Source of the DNA: Paraburkholderia hiiakae | Lineage (GTDB): Bacteria; Pseudomonadota; Gammaproteobacteria; Burkholderiales; Burkholderiaceae | DNA length: 64,000 nt | Assembly: GCF_904848665.1 (NCBI RefSeq) | Contig: NZ_CAJHCQ010000002.1 | Span: forward strand, 1-64,000 | Direction: 5' to 3' | Shown here: piece by piece, positions 46,080-55,166 of the stretch | Layout of the letters: each line of letters begins with the position of its first letter | Numbering within the stretch: position 1 is the stretch's first letter | Notes under the pieces: generated by a model | Told to the model about the DNA's origin: nothing | Seen by the model: the letters and a program-made list of their open reading frames with translations, nothing else | Database searches by the model: none | Program-made: the position numbers and the translations under genes

Positions 46080-46589
46080 TCATCCAGCCACGCGCGCAGT
46101 ACGGATGAACAGCGCCCGAAACTTGTTCCAGAAATCGCCGCCGAGCACGAAGAAGCTTGCGACGAACATCAGGTCGCCGAGCAGTTGTGCTTCCCACATC
46201 TTTGGCCGCAGCCCGGGCCATATCGCATCGATGTAGGGCTCCAGCATGGCCGAGCCCAAGGGCAGGCAGAACATCACGAGCCCGATGGCGTGCCGTGCAG
46301 GTCCAACCGTGTCGGCCGGGGAAAACCGCTTAAGGTGGCGCAACAGGAGGGCCTTTAGCCGCTCGAATCCCGGTTTGCCCATCACCGCGACACAGGCCAG
46401 CAGCATAAGCTTGTTGGCGACCACAATGCCGCCCGTCAACGTCGCGATGACAGTGGCGGGGGCGCCCGCCAGGGCTGCGAGGGGAACAAGCCCCCACGCC
46501 GCGTACGCCAGCAGGAAGACACCGATTCCGGCGCGAAAGCGCCACGTGCCTGACGGTAAGGCTTTGGCCTGGGTGTCTGGAGTCGTCAT
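46080..46589 (-). CDS. Small membrane protein with transporter-suffix-type domain
   Basis: 169 residues from the ATG at 46589 (MTTPDTQAK), preferred over the ATG 9 bases earlier, which has AAGG too close to it. Four hydrophobic segments: IGVFLLAYAAWGLVPLAALA, VIATLTGGIVVANKLMLLAC, HAIGLVMFCLPLGSAMLEPY and LLGDLMFVASFFVLGGDFW. This pattern, ending in 'GGDFWNKFRALF', is that of small proteins annotated as transporter suffix domain proteins; their role is not known. The neighbours give no clue. Confidence 0.72.
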   Translation of the reverse strand: MTTPDTQAKALPSGTWRFRAGIGVFLLAYAAWGLVPLAALAGAPATVIATLTGGIVVANKLMLLACVAVMGKPGFERLKALLLRHLKRFSPADTVGPARHAIGLVMFCLPLGSAMLEPYIDAIWPGLRPKMWEAQLLGDLMFVASFFVLGGDFWNKFRALFIRTARVAG

Positions 46590-47473
46590 GCTTGCCATCC
46601 TTGGGTAATGAGTCCGGTCTCAGACAAGCGGGAAGTTTTTCCCGAGGTCGTCCAACCGATCGCATGCAAACGCGACGACTACCGGTTACGCGCTCGCCTG
46701 AATGTCGACTGCATTGTCGAGAAACCTGGAACGGGAAAGTCGTGGACCGATGTTGCAAGGGCTAATGGTATCGATGCGGCACTGCTTGCCAAGACGTTCG
46801 ATATTCTGAAAAGCGACGGCCGGTGGCAAGGGATTTGTTCTGTGCTTTGTAACGCAAGAGGATTGGCTGAACGGGAATGAAGTGCAAGGCTATCTTCGTC
46901 GACGGTGAATGGTCCGAACAGTTCGGACGGAGCGGGCACGACAACTGAGTACGCACGCGATGAACACCGCCTGCGTGCAAAGTCGTGCAGTGCCCTGAGG
47001 CGGCGAAACTTGTTTCAATAGTGCGATTGCCGTTTAATGGGACACGATCGTCCCCAAGGATGGATAACGCGAACGCGACGTGCATGGCTCCGCACAACGG
47101 GCAACGCCGTGCGAACTCGAACAGCTTAACCTCCAGTACAGAGTCAATTGCATGGTCAGAACCGTTTTCGTTTGCAAGCCACCAGGCGTGGTAATCGGCA
47201 ACCGAAACCTCATCTGTTGCAAACAAAGTTGCCCTTACGATTCGTCGCCCGGGCATCTGGCTCAGGTCAGGCAGGCACGCGATAACACCGGTACAAGTGT
47301 AGTCAGCCGGATCTGAATCGACAGAGAATATCCGACGCACTCTGGCCCATAAAGCCCGCAGCCGGAGAGCTGTGCGTCAAAGGTACAGGCTTGACGACTA
47401 TTGGATTCCAGCTTCGCGGCACGGCTTTTGCGCACCGCCTTTCGCCTTCTAGCGACGGCTACGGGAGCCAATC
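46590..47473. other. Gene-poor stretch of lower GC
   Basis: A plus-strand frame at 46608-46880 (90 codons, MSPVSDKREVFPEVVQ start) and a minus-strand frame at 46762-47340 exist, but both lack a ribosome-binding site, motif and third-position GC bias. I do not call a gene. Confidence 0.4.
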
Positions 47474-47701
47474 ATGCAATTCACTTTTCAGTCATGCCTG
47501 ATCAGCACGAGTGCAAGTATCGATGACGGGAGAATTGTCGCGAACGCGAGAATCTTCTTTCCAGCTTCGGATGGTGCATTCGAAGACGATGTCTACGATT
47601 TATGTCTGGATGAGAATTTCATCGACGAGAACGAGGCTCTGACTTTTGCTCGCGAGCGTGCAATGGGCTGGGTTGAAGAGCATTGCGCAAGCGCAATGTA
47701 G
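47474..47701 (+). CDS. Small protein of unknown function
   Basis: 75 residues, with GGGAG seven bases before the ATG. Acidic (IDDGRIVANARIFFPASDG, FEDDVYDLCLDENFIDENEA), ending RAMGWVEEHCASAM. No signal peptide or membrane helix. The well-placed ribosome-binding site supports it; the family is not recognised. Confidence 0.55.
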   Translation: MQFTFQSCLISTSASIDDGRIVANARIFFPASDGAFEDDVYDLCLDENFIDENEALTFARERAMGWVEEHCASAM

Positions 47702-47726
47702 TCGCGGCGAGTATGCCGGAGCGTCC

Positions 47727-47930
47727 TCAGTGCATGCCTGACACTTCATTTTTGAACGACAAAGAGACACGCGCCCGAAATTCGACGACCTTGCCGCCAT
47801 CAACCCGCATATCGAGTCTGGAGATTTCGGCCACTCGCAAATCACGCAGCGAACTGCCAGCGGTTTCGACAGCATTCCTTGCTGCCTCCTCCCACGATGT
47901 CAGGCTGGTGCCTGAACGCGCGCGACCGTC
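47727..47930 (-). pseudogene. Dodecin, 5'-truncated
   Basis: The frame ending at 47727 encodes GTSLTSWEEAARNAVETAG, then SSLRDLRVAEISRLDMRVDG and GGKVVEFRARVSLSFKNE. These are the helix and two strands of dodecin, a 65-70-residue flavin- or CoA-binding shell protein. The expected first strand ('V-KV-E-VGTS') is missing: the frame runs on upstream as unrelated residues to a TTG at 47966. The gene is cut at its 5' end, where the alaE-like remnant begins on the other strand. Confidence 0.7.
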
Positions 47931-47939
47931 AATGCCAGC

Positions 47940-48356
47940 GCGCGTCGCTCTGCAACATTTGCGCAATTGTCATTGGTGCTTTCGTTGAGCTTGTCATCAC
48001 AGGACTCACGATAGAACAAACCATCAAAACACGCGCCGCTGCCATACCGGTCTCATTGTTGATTGGCAGGCCGTATGGACTTCGCAGGGATTGGGTGTTC
48101 AGGCGGCCAGGCAGCGCAGAAAAGACGCTACCGCAAAAAAATCCTGCTGGATACATTCATCAATTTGACGTTCCAGATGCCTCTCTATGCGCTGATACTG
48201 GCATTGAATGGCGCTACGTTTTTGCAGATCCTTACCGCAGTGAGTTCTATTCTTGTCATCGTTAGCCTTTGCGGCCGCCGATACGGTATTTTTTTAAGCG
48301 GATGTCGGCGGCTGTTTAGGGTACCTAACACGCTTCAGGGAAATGCTGAATCTTGA
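47940..48356 (+). pseudogene. AlaE-like L-alanine exporter, truncated and frameshifted
   Basis: In one frame the sequence reads VIGAFVELVITGLTIEQTIK, TRAAAIPVSLLIGRPYGL and RRDWVFR. In another it continues KKILLDTFINLTFQMPLYAL, ILALNGATFLQILTAVSS and RRLFRV, to the stop at 48354. Together these are nearly all of AlaE (about 150 residues, four helices), which exports L-alanine. The frames meet at a run of seven A's at 48135-48141, so a slip of one base is the likely cause. The N-terminal start is also missing. No function expected unless slippage restores the frame. Confidence 0.7.
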
Positions 48357-48460
48357 AGGCGCTCGATAAGCAGGACCAACGGCTTAATCGTGACGCACCG
48401 CCAAACTCTGGCGGGCGGCCTGAATCGGCCAACCGCCCGCAAACTTTCACTGCCTGCACG

Positions 48461-49834
48461 CTATGCCGGCCGGATGTTTTGGTTCACGCGGAAGAGGTTG
48501 TCAGGATCGAACTCGCGCTTGACTGCGGACAGACGCGAGTAGTTGTCCCGGAAGCTGGCCCTCACCCGCTCCTCGCCCTCATCCATCATAAAGTTCACAT
48601 ACGCCCCTCCGGCCGAGTAGGGATGCAATGCGGTCTGATAATCGCGCGCCCACGCACTGATTCGATCCGCATTTGCCGCATCGGGATCGACGCCGGCAAA
48701 TACCGCCGCCCAGCGGGCATCGCGATAACTGAAGGCGGTCTCGTTGCGTCCCACCCGGTGCGCGGCTCCGTCTATTGGATAGAGATGCATGGTCGAATGC
48801 ATCGTCGGCAGCCGTTCGGCGTAATCCGCGTGCAGCGCGATCGCTTCGTCGGACAAATCGTTGAAAAAATCGGCGCGCCAATACCACTGCAGTCCGGGTG
48901 GATAGAGGCCGTCGAACGCGCTTTGCAGCATCGGGAACGGCAGCGTCTGAACCCCGTGCAGCGCAGGCCCGGTCGCCAGCACCGGGGCGAAAGCTGCATC
49001 GGCTTTCATGGGATCGCCGGTCCAGCACCAGACCACCGCACACATCTTCTGCAAGTGCAGCGCTTCAGGGAACGGTGCCACCGGCGGCACGGTCATGAAC
49101 GCGAAAAAGCCGTTGAGTTCGTCCGGGGCATCGGTAATGAACGTGCGGTACCACTGCATGATTTCCGTCGCGCGCTCGAGCGGCCATAGCGTCGGACCGG
49201 CGATAACGTCCGACACCGGATGCAAGCGGAATTCGAATGAAGTGACCACGCCGAAATTGCCGCCGCCGCCGCGCAGCGCCCAGAAGAGATCGCCGTTGCT
49301 GTGCTCGCTCGCGGTGACGAGGCGTCCGTCTGCCAGCACCACGTCGGCGGAAAGCAGATTGTCGATCGAGAGTCCATAGCGGCGCGTCAAGTGGCCGATG
49401 CCGCCCCCGAGCGTCAAGCCACCGACCCCCGTCGTGCTGATCACTCCGCTCGGCGTGGCGAGCCCGAACGCGTGCGTCGCATGATCGACGTCGCCCCACT
49501 GGCAGCCGCCCTCCACACGGACGGTGCGCGCGCTCAGGTCGACGCGGATGCCGCGCATCCGCGAAAGATCGATCACGAGACCGTCATCGCAGATACCGAG
49601 GCCGCCGCCGTTGTGTCCGCCGCCTCGCACGGCCAGCAGCAGCCGATGCTCGCGCGCGAAGTTCACGGATGCGATCACGTCCGCTACGTCCGCACATCGC
49701 GCGATCAGTGCCGGATGTTTCGAAATCATCGCGTTGTAGACCTTGCAGGCATCGTCATAGGCGGCGTCGGCCGGCTGGATGACGGTTCCCCGAAGGCACG
49801 CGCGCCAGGCCGTCAAGTCGTTGTCGCTGAACAT
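48461..49834 (-). CDS. FAD-binding oxidoreductase, BBE/6-hydroxynicotine-oxidase-like
   Basis: 457 residues from the ATG at 49834, with GAGGAG upstream. The N-terminal FAD-binding domain has LLAVRGGGHNGGGLGICDDG, where the His is the usual site of covalent FAD attachment, and GGCQWGDVDHATHAFGLATP, GVGGLTLGGGIGHLTRRYGL. The C-terminal BBE motif is YVNFMMDEGEERVRASF, then NYSRLSAVKREFDPDNLFRV and NQNI. The second cysteine attachment site of plant BBE is replaced (STTGVGG), so only single covalent linkage is expected. It oxidises an unknown alcohol, amine or sugar with oxygen. It is divergent from the DUF4242 and regulator genes. Confidence 0.92.
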   Translation of the reverse strand: MFSDNDLTAWRACLRGTVIQPADAAYDDACKVYNAMISKHPALIARCADVADVIASVNFAREHRLLLAVRGGGHNGGGLGICDDGLVIDLSRMRGIRVDLSARTVRVEGGCQWGDVDHATHAFGLATPSGVISTTGVGGLTLGGGIGHLTRRYGLSIDNLLSADVVLADGRLVTASEHSNGDLFWALRGGGGNFGVVTSFEFRLHPVSDVIAGPTLWPLERATEIMQWYRTFITDAPDELNGFFAFMTVPPVAPFPEALHLQKMCAVVWCWTGDPMKADAAFAPVLATGPALHGVQTLPFPMLQSAFDGLYPPGLQWYWRADFFNDLSDEAIALHADYAERLPTMHSTMHLYPIDGAAHRVGRNETAFSYRDARWAAVFAGVDPDAANADRISAWARDYQTALHPYSAGGAYVNFMMDEGEERVRASFRDNYSRLSAVKREFDPDNLFRVNQNIRPA

Positions 49835-49934
49835 TTCGATCTCCTCGATGCGTTTCTGACGTTGACTGTAGGCCGCTGGCCAACGGCCGGCCATCCACAG
49901 GATTGATCAAATTGCAGCGCGACGTTGCCCTGCC

Positions 49935-49956
49935 CGGTAGTCGATTCTGACTACCG
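49935..49956. promoter_or_regulatory. Dyad in the divergent promoter region
   Basis: CGGTAGTC and GACTACCG, 8-bp perfect arms with a 6-base centre, lie 101 bp upstream of the flavoprotein gene and 88 bp upstream of the DUF4242 gene. The position suits an operator for the LuxR-type regulator at 50320. Confidence 0.5.
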
Positions 49957-50043
49957 CGGCACAGGCCCGCGCTTGACAGGTGTACGGGGCGTCACTACAA
50001 CGGAAATGCGGCTTGTCTGAAGCGTTCAGTGCGGGAGGAGGCG

Positions 50044-50310
50044 ATGTCACTATTTCTCATCGAACGCCAGTTCGCCGAAGAATTGAAGCTGGACGCCGCG
50101 GGTGCCGTGGCGCTGAAGGAAATCAACGACGCGAGCGGCGTCAACTGGCTGTTTTCATTCCTGTCTGCAGACAGGCGCAAGACCTACTGCCTGTATGAGG
50201 CCCCGAGCGCCGAGGCGATTCGCGAAGCGGCCAGGCTCGCCGGCCTGCCGGCCGACGTGGTGGTGGAAGTGAGCGAATTGCGGCCCGAGGCGTACAGCCA
50301 GGCATCGTAG
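50044..50310 (+). CDS. DUF4242-like small protein
   Basis: 88 residues from the ATG at 50044, which follows GGGAGGAGGCG. Pattern: FLIERQFAEELKLDAAGAVA, INDASGVNWLFSFLSADRRK, TYCLYEAPSAEAIREAARLA and GLPADVVVEVSEL. This matches the DUF4242/SCO4226 fold, a ferredoxin-like small protein that in one studied case binds nickel. It is 9 bp upstream of the regulator gene and co-transcribed with it; the role is unknown, perhaps a ligand sensor or accessory. Confidence 0.8.
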   Translation: MSLFLIERQFAEELKLDAAGAVALKEINDASGVNWLFSFLSADRRKTYCLYEAPSAEAIREAARLAGLPADVVVEVSELRPEAYSQAS

Positions 50311-50319
50311 GCCCATCCG

Positions 50320-53300
50320 ATGCAGTGCCCATTCTGTCGCCGCGACAATCGCGAGGACGCCCGCTTTTGCGACGCCTGCGGCACTCGTCTTGCGGCGCAT
50401 GCTGGGGGTGAGCAGTCCGAAACGTCGATCGTCAGCCGTGAAAGCGAACTCGCCAGGCTCGCCGATTTGCTCGGAAAGATGACGAGCGGCCATGGCGCGA
50501 TCGCCGTGCTGGCTGGCGAGCCTGGCATCGGCAAGTCGCATACTGCGCAGACGCTGGCCCGCCGCGCCGCCGGCGTGCGGGTGCTATGGGGGCGTTGCAA
50601 TGAGGAGCCGGGCGCGCCGCCGTACTGGCCCTGGCTGCAGATCATGCGGGTCTGGATCGAAAGTCATGACGAGGAGGCGTTGCGCAGCATGCTCTCCGCG
50701 GCCGCGCCCATCGCGGAGGTTCTCCCCGAGATCAGCCGGCGGCTCGGCGATCAGGCACCGTTGCTGCCGACGACCGATCCGCTGCAGCACCGCTTTCGGC
50801 TATTCGAGGCAATTGCCAGCTTCTGGAGGCTCGCAGCGGCAAGCGAGCCGCTCTTGCTGATCATCGACAATCTCCATTGGGCCGATGCGTCGTCGCTGCG
50901 GTTGCTCGAGTTTCTCGCAGCGGAGATCGAGGATAGCCGCATCCTGCTGCTCGCCACCTATCGCGACATCGAGTTGAACCGCCAGCATCCGCTATCGGTC
51001 ACCCTCGGCGACCTTGCCCGGTACGGTCATTTCCACCGGCTGCGTCTTGCCGGACTCACCCGTCGCGAAACTGAGGCGCTGATCGCCCAGTCGGGCGGGA
51101 AGGCGTTCACGCCAGCGCTCCTCGACGCGATCTATGAGCAGACCGAAGGAAACCCGTTGTTCGTCGTCGAGACGACACGTCTGCTGGTTCAGGAAGGCGT
51201 GCTCGGGCATGGCACGCGTGCAGGGCGCGCCGAACCTTGCGCGCCGCCGGGGATTCGCATTCCCGAAGGCGTGAAGGAAGTCATCGGGCGGCGGCTGAAC
51301 CGGCTGTCACCGTCGACGAATCTCGTGCTCGCACGCGCCGCACTGATCGGCAGGACGTTCGATCTCCAGTTGCTGCGACGCGTACTGGACGAGCCGCTCA
51401 CGAACCGTATCCAGGACACGATGGAGGAAGCCCTGCGGTCCCGCATCGTCGAACCGGAGGAGCGGCCGGGATGGTTCCAGTTCTCACACGCAGTGATCCG
51501 CGAGACCTTATATGACGAAATCGCGATACCTGCCCGCAGCGGTCTCCATTTGCGGGTAGCGCAGGCCATAGAAGGCCTGTATGCCAATGATGCGGACCAG
51601 CACCTGCCGGCGCTCGCGCACCATTACACACATGCCCTGCCCGGCGCAGACGCCGTGCGCGCGGCCGATATCGCGCGCCGCGCCGCCGAACGCGCAACCG
51701 GGCTGCTTGCGCACGAGGAAGCGGCGCGCTACTACCGCCTCGCGCTGCAGGCCGCGGGCATGACGAGCGCCTGCGATCCGGCCTTGAAATGTTGCCTGCT
51801 CAATGCGCTCGGTAAATCGCTTACGTTGGCGGGCGAGTATCTGCAAGCGCGCGAAGCGTTCGAACAGGCGATGTCGCTTGCGCGCGAGGCGAAAGCGACC
51901 GACGAGATGACGAGCGCCGCGCTCGGTTTCGAACGGGCCACCTGGGCGCCAGGGCTTCCCGGGCAGACGGCGGCGCGGCTGCTGCGTGAAGCGCTCGCCG
52001 CCCAGGACAGCGGCGACAGTACCACGAAGGCCCAGTTGCTCAGCTCGCTTGCGCGGGCGTTGATCTTCAGCGGCGAAGAAGCCCAGGCCGAGATCGTGCA
52101 CGAACAGGCGGTGGCGATGGCCCGGCGCAGCGGCGACACGGGCACGCTGGTCTCGACGCTGGTCTCGACGCTCTCCGCACGCTGGCAACCGGAGCGCAGT
52201 GCGCAGCGGCTGCGGGATATCGAGGAGGCGCTCAGTTTGGCCGAAAAGTCGAACGACGTCCTGCGCGCACTCGATGCACAAGCCTGGCAAATGTTCGAAC
52301 TGATGGAACTCGGCGATCTTTCAACGTGGCGCGTGCGGCTCGAGCAATGCGAGCGCCGCGCGGCAGAGTTGCGGCAGCCGTTCGAAAGCTACGTGGCTGC
52401 CACGTCCCGCGCCACCTTCGCGCTGATGGAGGGCCGGTTCGACGCCGCCGCGCGCCTCATCGAGCAGGCCCTGCAGATTGGCCGCCGCATGCCCGGTCTG
52501 GACGCGCCCGGCGTCTACGGCATGCAGATGTTCACGTTGCGCTTCGAACAGGGACGTCTGCGCGAGTTGGCGCCGCTTGTGCGAGCCTTCGTGAACGCGA
52601 TGCCCAGGGCGGGCACATGGCGACCCGGCCTCGCGCTGCTCTACTCGGAGATCGGTCTGCTCGACGAGGCGCGCGGCGAGTTCGAGGAACTCGCTGGAGA
52701 CAATTTCGCGGTCGTCCGCCACGACGCCTTGCGAGCGGCGAGTCTGGCGTATCTGGCCCAGGTTTGCGCGCGACTCGACGACAAGGATCGCGCGGATGCC
52801 CTCTACGCGATGCTGCTCCCGTACGACGGTCGAAATCTGCTGATCGGGACGACGGTCGGATGCCTGGGGGCGGCGTCGTCGCTGCTTGGCTTGCTCGCGA
52901 CGACACGGCGCGAATGGCGCGACGCCCAGCATCACTTCGAATGCGCGCTGGCGATGAACCTCCGGCAGGGAGCGGAGCCCGCCCTCGCGCGCACGCGCGT
53001 ACGCTACGCATCGATGAGGCTTGCCCGCAACGCCGAAGGCGACGTCGATGCGGCGCGCGTGCTGCTCGAGGATGCACGGGCGGCGGCGGCGCGCATGGAT
53101 ATGCGTGCGCTCGTCGAGCAGATCGACGACGTCCTGCGCTCGGCCGCGCACACCTCATGTCCGCCCTGGCCGGCCGGGTTGAGCCCACGGGAAGCCGAGG
53201 TGCTGCGATTGGTCTCGAGCGGGCTCGGAAATCGTGAAATCGCGGAGCGGCTCTTCCTGAGTCCTAACACGGTTGCCAACCACATTCGGGCCATTCTGGC

Positions 53301-53370
53301 GAAGACCCATTCCGCCAATCGTACTGAGGCCGCAGCATTCGCAATCCGCAACGGCCTGACAGGAAGGTGA
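50320..53370 (+). CDS. Large LuxR-family ATPase regulator (LAL type) with zinc ribbon
   Basis: 1016 residues. Residues 1-25 are a zinc ribbon (CPFCRRDNREDARFCDACGT). An ATPase domain follows at about 40-330: VSRESELARLADLL, Walker A AGEPGIGKSHT, Walker B LLLIIDNLHWADASS. A long helical repeat region (about 430-930, TPR-like) is followed by a LuxR helix-turn-helix at about 950-1012: LSPREAEVLRLVSSGLGNRE, IAERLFLSPNTVANHIRAIL. It is a cytosolic ATP-dependent activator of MalT type. It likely controls the divergent flavoprotein gene via the dyad at 49935. The zinc ribbon is also found in adenylate-cyclase-like relatives of this family. Confidence 0.94.
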   Translation: MQCPFCRRDNREDARFCDACGTRLAAHAGGEQSETSIVSRESELARLADLLGKMTSGHGAIAVLAGEPGIGKSHTAQTLARRAAGVRVLWGRCNEEPGAPPYWPWLQIMRVWIESHDEEALRSMLSAAAPIAEVLPEISRRLGDQAPLLPTTDPLQHRFRLFEAIASFWRLAAASEPLLLIIDNLHWADASSLRLLEFLAAEIEDSRILLLATYRDIELNRQHPLSVTLGDLARYGHFHRLRLAGLTRRETEALIAQSGGKAFTPALLDAIYEQTEGNPLFVVETTRLLVQEGVLGHGTRAGRAEPCAPPGIRIPEGVKEVIGRRLNRLSPSTNLVLARAALIGRTFDLQLLRRVLDEPLTNRIQDTMEEALRSRIVEPEERPGWFQFSHAVIRETLYDEIAIPARSGLHLRVAQAIEGLYANDADQHLPALAHHYTHALPGADAVRAADIARRAAERATGLLAHEEAARYYRLALQAAGMTSACDPALKCCLLNALGKSLTLAGEYLQAREAFEQAMSLAREAKATDEMTSAALGFERATWAPGLPGQTAARLLREALAAQDSGDSTTKAQLLSSLARALIFSGEEAQAEIVHEQAVAMARRSGDTGTLVSTLVSTLSARWQPERSAQRLRDIEEALSLAEKSNDVLRALDAQAWQMFELMELGDLSTWRVRLEQCERRAAELRQPFESYVAATSRATFALMEGRFDAAARLIEQALQIGRRMPGLDAPGVYGMQMFTLRFEQGRLRELAPLVRAFVNAMPRAGTWRPGLALLYSEIGLLDEARGEFEELAGDNFAVVRHDALRAASLAYLAQVCARLDDKDRADALYAMLLPYDGRNLLIGTTVGCLGAASSLLGLLATTRREWRDAQHHFECALAMNLRQGAEPALARTRVRYASMRLARNAEGDVDAARVLLEDARAAAARMDMRALVEQIDDVLRSAAHTSCPPWPAGLSPREAEVLRLVSSGLGNREIAERLFLSPNTVANHIRAILAKTHSANRTEAAAFAIRNGLTGR

Positions 53371-53406
53371 GGAGCGTGACGGCTCTGCGCGGCAATCGCG
53401 TCCCGG

Positions 53407-55161
53407 TTACAGATCGACGACGATGTCGCGAACCGGTTGCGAGCAGCAGACGAGCAGGTTGCCTTCGGCGGGTTGGTCTAGCGGCTGCGGCCGGTACGCC
53501 ACCTCGCCCGACACCAGTCCGCTTTCGCAGTTGTGGCAGACACCCGTGCGGCACGCCCAGCGCACGGGAACGTCGCAGGCTTCCGCCAGTTCGAGAATGC
53601 TCGGGTAGACAGACGGATTCCAGTGCGCGGCGATGCCGCTGCGCGCGAACGACACCAGCGGCCCCGTGTTCGCGTCGTCTTTCGGCAGATGCGGACTACG
53701 CCTGAGCGCCCCGACGATGCCCGGGTTGCGCGACTCGCCGCCGTTGAAGAACTCGGCGTGAATCCGTTCCCGCGTGACGCTCAGGCCGGCGAGCGCCGCT
53801 TTCATGTCGTCCATGAAGTGCGTGGGTCCGCAGAGATAGATGTCCGCGTCGCGCGTCACGCCGGCCTCGTTCAGGACCGCTTGCGACAGGTGGCCCGTCG
53901 CGTCGAAATCCACGCCCCGGCGGTCGCGCGTGTCCGGTGTGCTATAGCAGACGTAGGCGCGCCCGTTTGCAAGCGTGGACATCAGACGGCGCGCTTCGGC
54001 GGCGAACGGATGATGCTGTCCGTCGTGCGCCGCGTGCAGCCACAAGACCTGCCGCGTCGAGCGCGCCGACGACAGCGCGTGCAGCATCGCAAGAACCGGC
54101 GTCGCGCCGATGCCCGCGCTGAGCAGCACCACGGGAGAGTCGCCCGGCTGTAAAACGAAGCTGCCGCGCGGTGCGCTAACGTCGATCGTGTCGCCCACCC
54201 GCGCGTGTTGCCTGAGGTAAGTCCCGGCCGCACCATTCCGCTCGATCTTCACGCTGATGCGGTAGCTTTGCGGCGAACGCCCGCCTGATATCGAATAGCT
54301 GCGGAAAAGCGGCTGGCCGCCCACCGTTCGCTGCAGACGCAACACGACGTATTGGCCCGGCAGAGCGGGTTGCAACGGCTGTCCATCCGCGCTTTTGAAG
54401 CTGAGCGAGAGCACGTCGGCGGATTCCGGCTCGATCGCCGTTACGGTAAGTGGCCGGAAACCCGGTGCGACGGGATGCGATGCCGCTGCGGGCACGAGCC
54501 CGGCATTTCCTCCCTTCGCGCTGCTCTTCAAGAGCGCCTCGAATGACCGTCGCCAGCCTGGCGACAGCGCCTCGATCCGCAACGCGCGCTCCAGTTGATC
54601 GCGCGGATGGTGAGCCGAGTAAAGCAGCGCATTGACCTGCGCGACGCTCATGCGCTCGCTGGCCCCGCCGACCTTCACAATCTCGTCGCCTGCGCCCACC
54701 TCCCCTTCCTGGAGGACGCGCAAGTAGAAGCCGGGTCGTCCGCTCGATGTCAGCATGGCGGCCATCTGGGGTTCGTTCATGCGGATGCCGACGCGATAGC
54801 AGGTGACGCGGGGCTGCGTCACCTCGAACAGCGCGTCGCCGATCCGATAGCGGTCGCCGATGCAGACTTCAGAATCGGGTAATCCTTCGATGGTGAAGTT
54901 TTCGCCGAACTGTCCGTAGGCCAGGTCGTTCCTCTTCAATTCCGCCTGCCAGTAGCGCGACGATTCGATCTGGTAGACGAATACGGCCCGCTGCTCGCCG
55001 CCGTGCCCCGCCAGATCGCCTTGACCGTCGCCGTCGAGGTTCAGCCGCCCGGCGCGGCATCGGCCCCGCACGGGGTCTTTCCAGATCCCGGTATGTACCG
55101 TGCGGCCTTTCCATTCGATGTCGCGCGGTAGTCCGACATTCACCGATAGCAGTCGCGCCAT
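53407..55161 (-). CDS. MOSC / ferredoxin reductase / 2Fe-2S fusion protein
   Basis: 584 residues from the ATG at 55161. Residues about 1-200 are a MOSC domain (LNLDGDGQGDLAGHGGEQRA, QFGENFTIEGL, TQPRVTCYRVGIRM with the conserved Cys). About 245-480 form an FAD- and NAD-binding reductase (FRSYSISGGR, LLSAGIGATPVLAMLHAL, YLCGPTHFM). The last 90 residues are a plant-type ferredoxin with CRTGVCHNCESG and a distant Cys (LVCCSQP). It resembles YiiM joined to a ferredoxin reductase, and may use NAD(P)H to reduce N-hydroxylated compounds via molybdenum cofactor bound by MOSC. The reaction is inferred from domains only. Confidence 0.92.
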   Translation of the reverse strand: MARLLSVNVGLPRDIEWKGRTVHTGIWKDPVRGRCRAGRLNLDGDGQGDLAGHGGEQRAVFVYQIESSRYWQAELKRNDLAYGQFGENFTIEGLPDSEVCIGDRYRIGDALFEVTQPRVTCYRVGIRMNEPQMAAMLTSSGRPGFYLRVLQEGEVGAGDEIVKVGGASERMSVAQVNALLYSAHHPRDQLERALRIEALSPGWRRSFEALLKSSAKGGNAGLVPAAASHPVAPGFRPLTVTAIEPESADVLSLSFKSADGQPLQPALPGQYVVLRLQRTVGGQPLFRSYSISGGRSPQSYRISVKIERNGAAGTYLRQHARVGDTIDVSAPRGSFVLQPGDSPVVLLSAGIGATPVLAMLHALSSARSTRQVLWLHAAHDGQHHPFAAEARRLMSTLANGRAYVCYSTPDTRDRRGVDFDATGHLSQAVLNEAGVTRDADIYLCGPTHFMDDMKAALAGLSVTRERIHAEFFNGGESRNPGIVGALRRSPHLPKDDANTGPLVSFARSGIAAHWNPSVYPSILELAEACDVPVRWACRTGVCHNCESGLVSGEVAYRPQPLDQPAEGNLLVCCSQPVRDIVVDL

Positions 55162-55166
55162 GGCCG

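Noticed and set aside
46608..46880. 90-codon plus-strand frame starting MSPVSDKREV
   Set aside because: Third codon positions are not GC-biased as in real genes here, and no ribosome-binding site precedes it.
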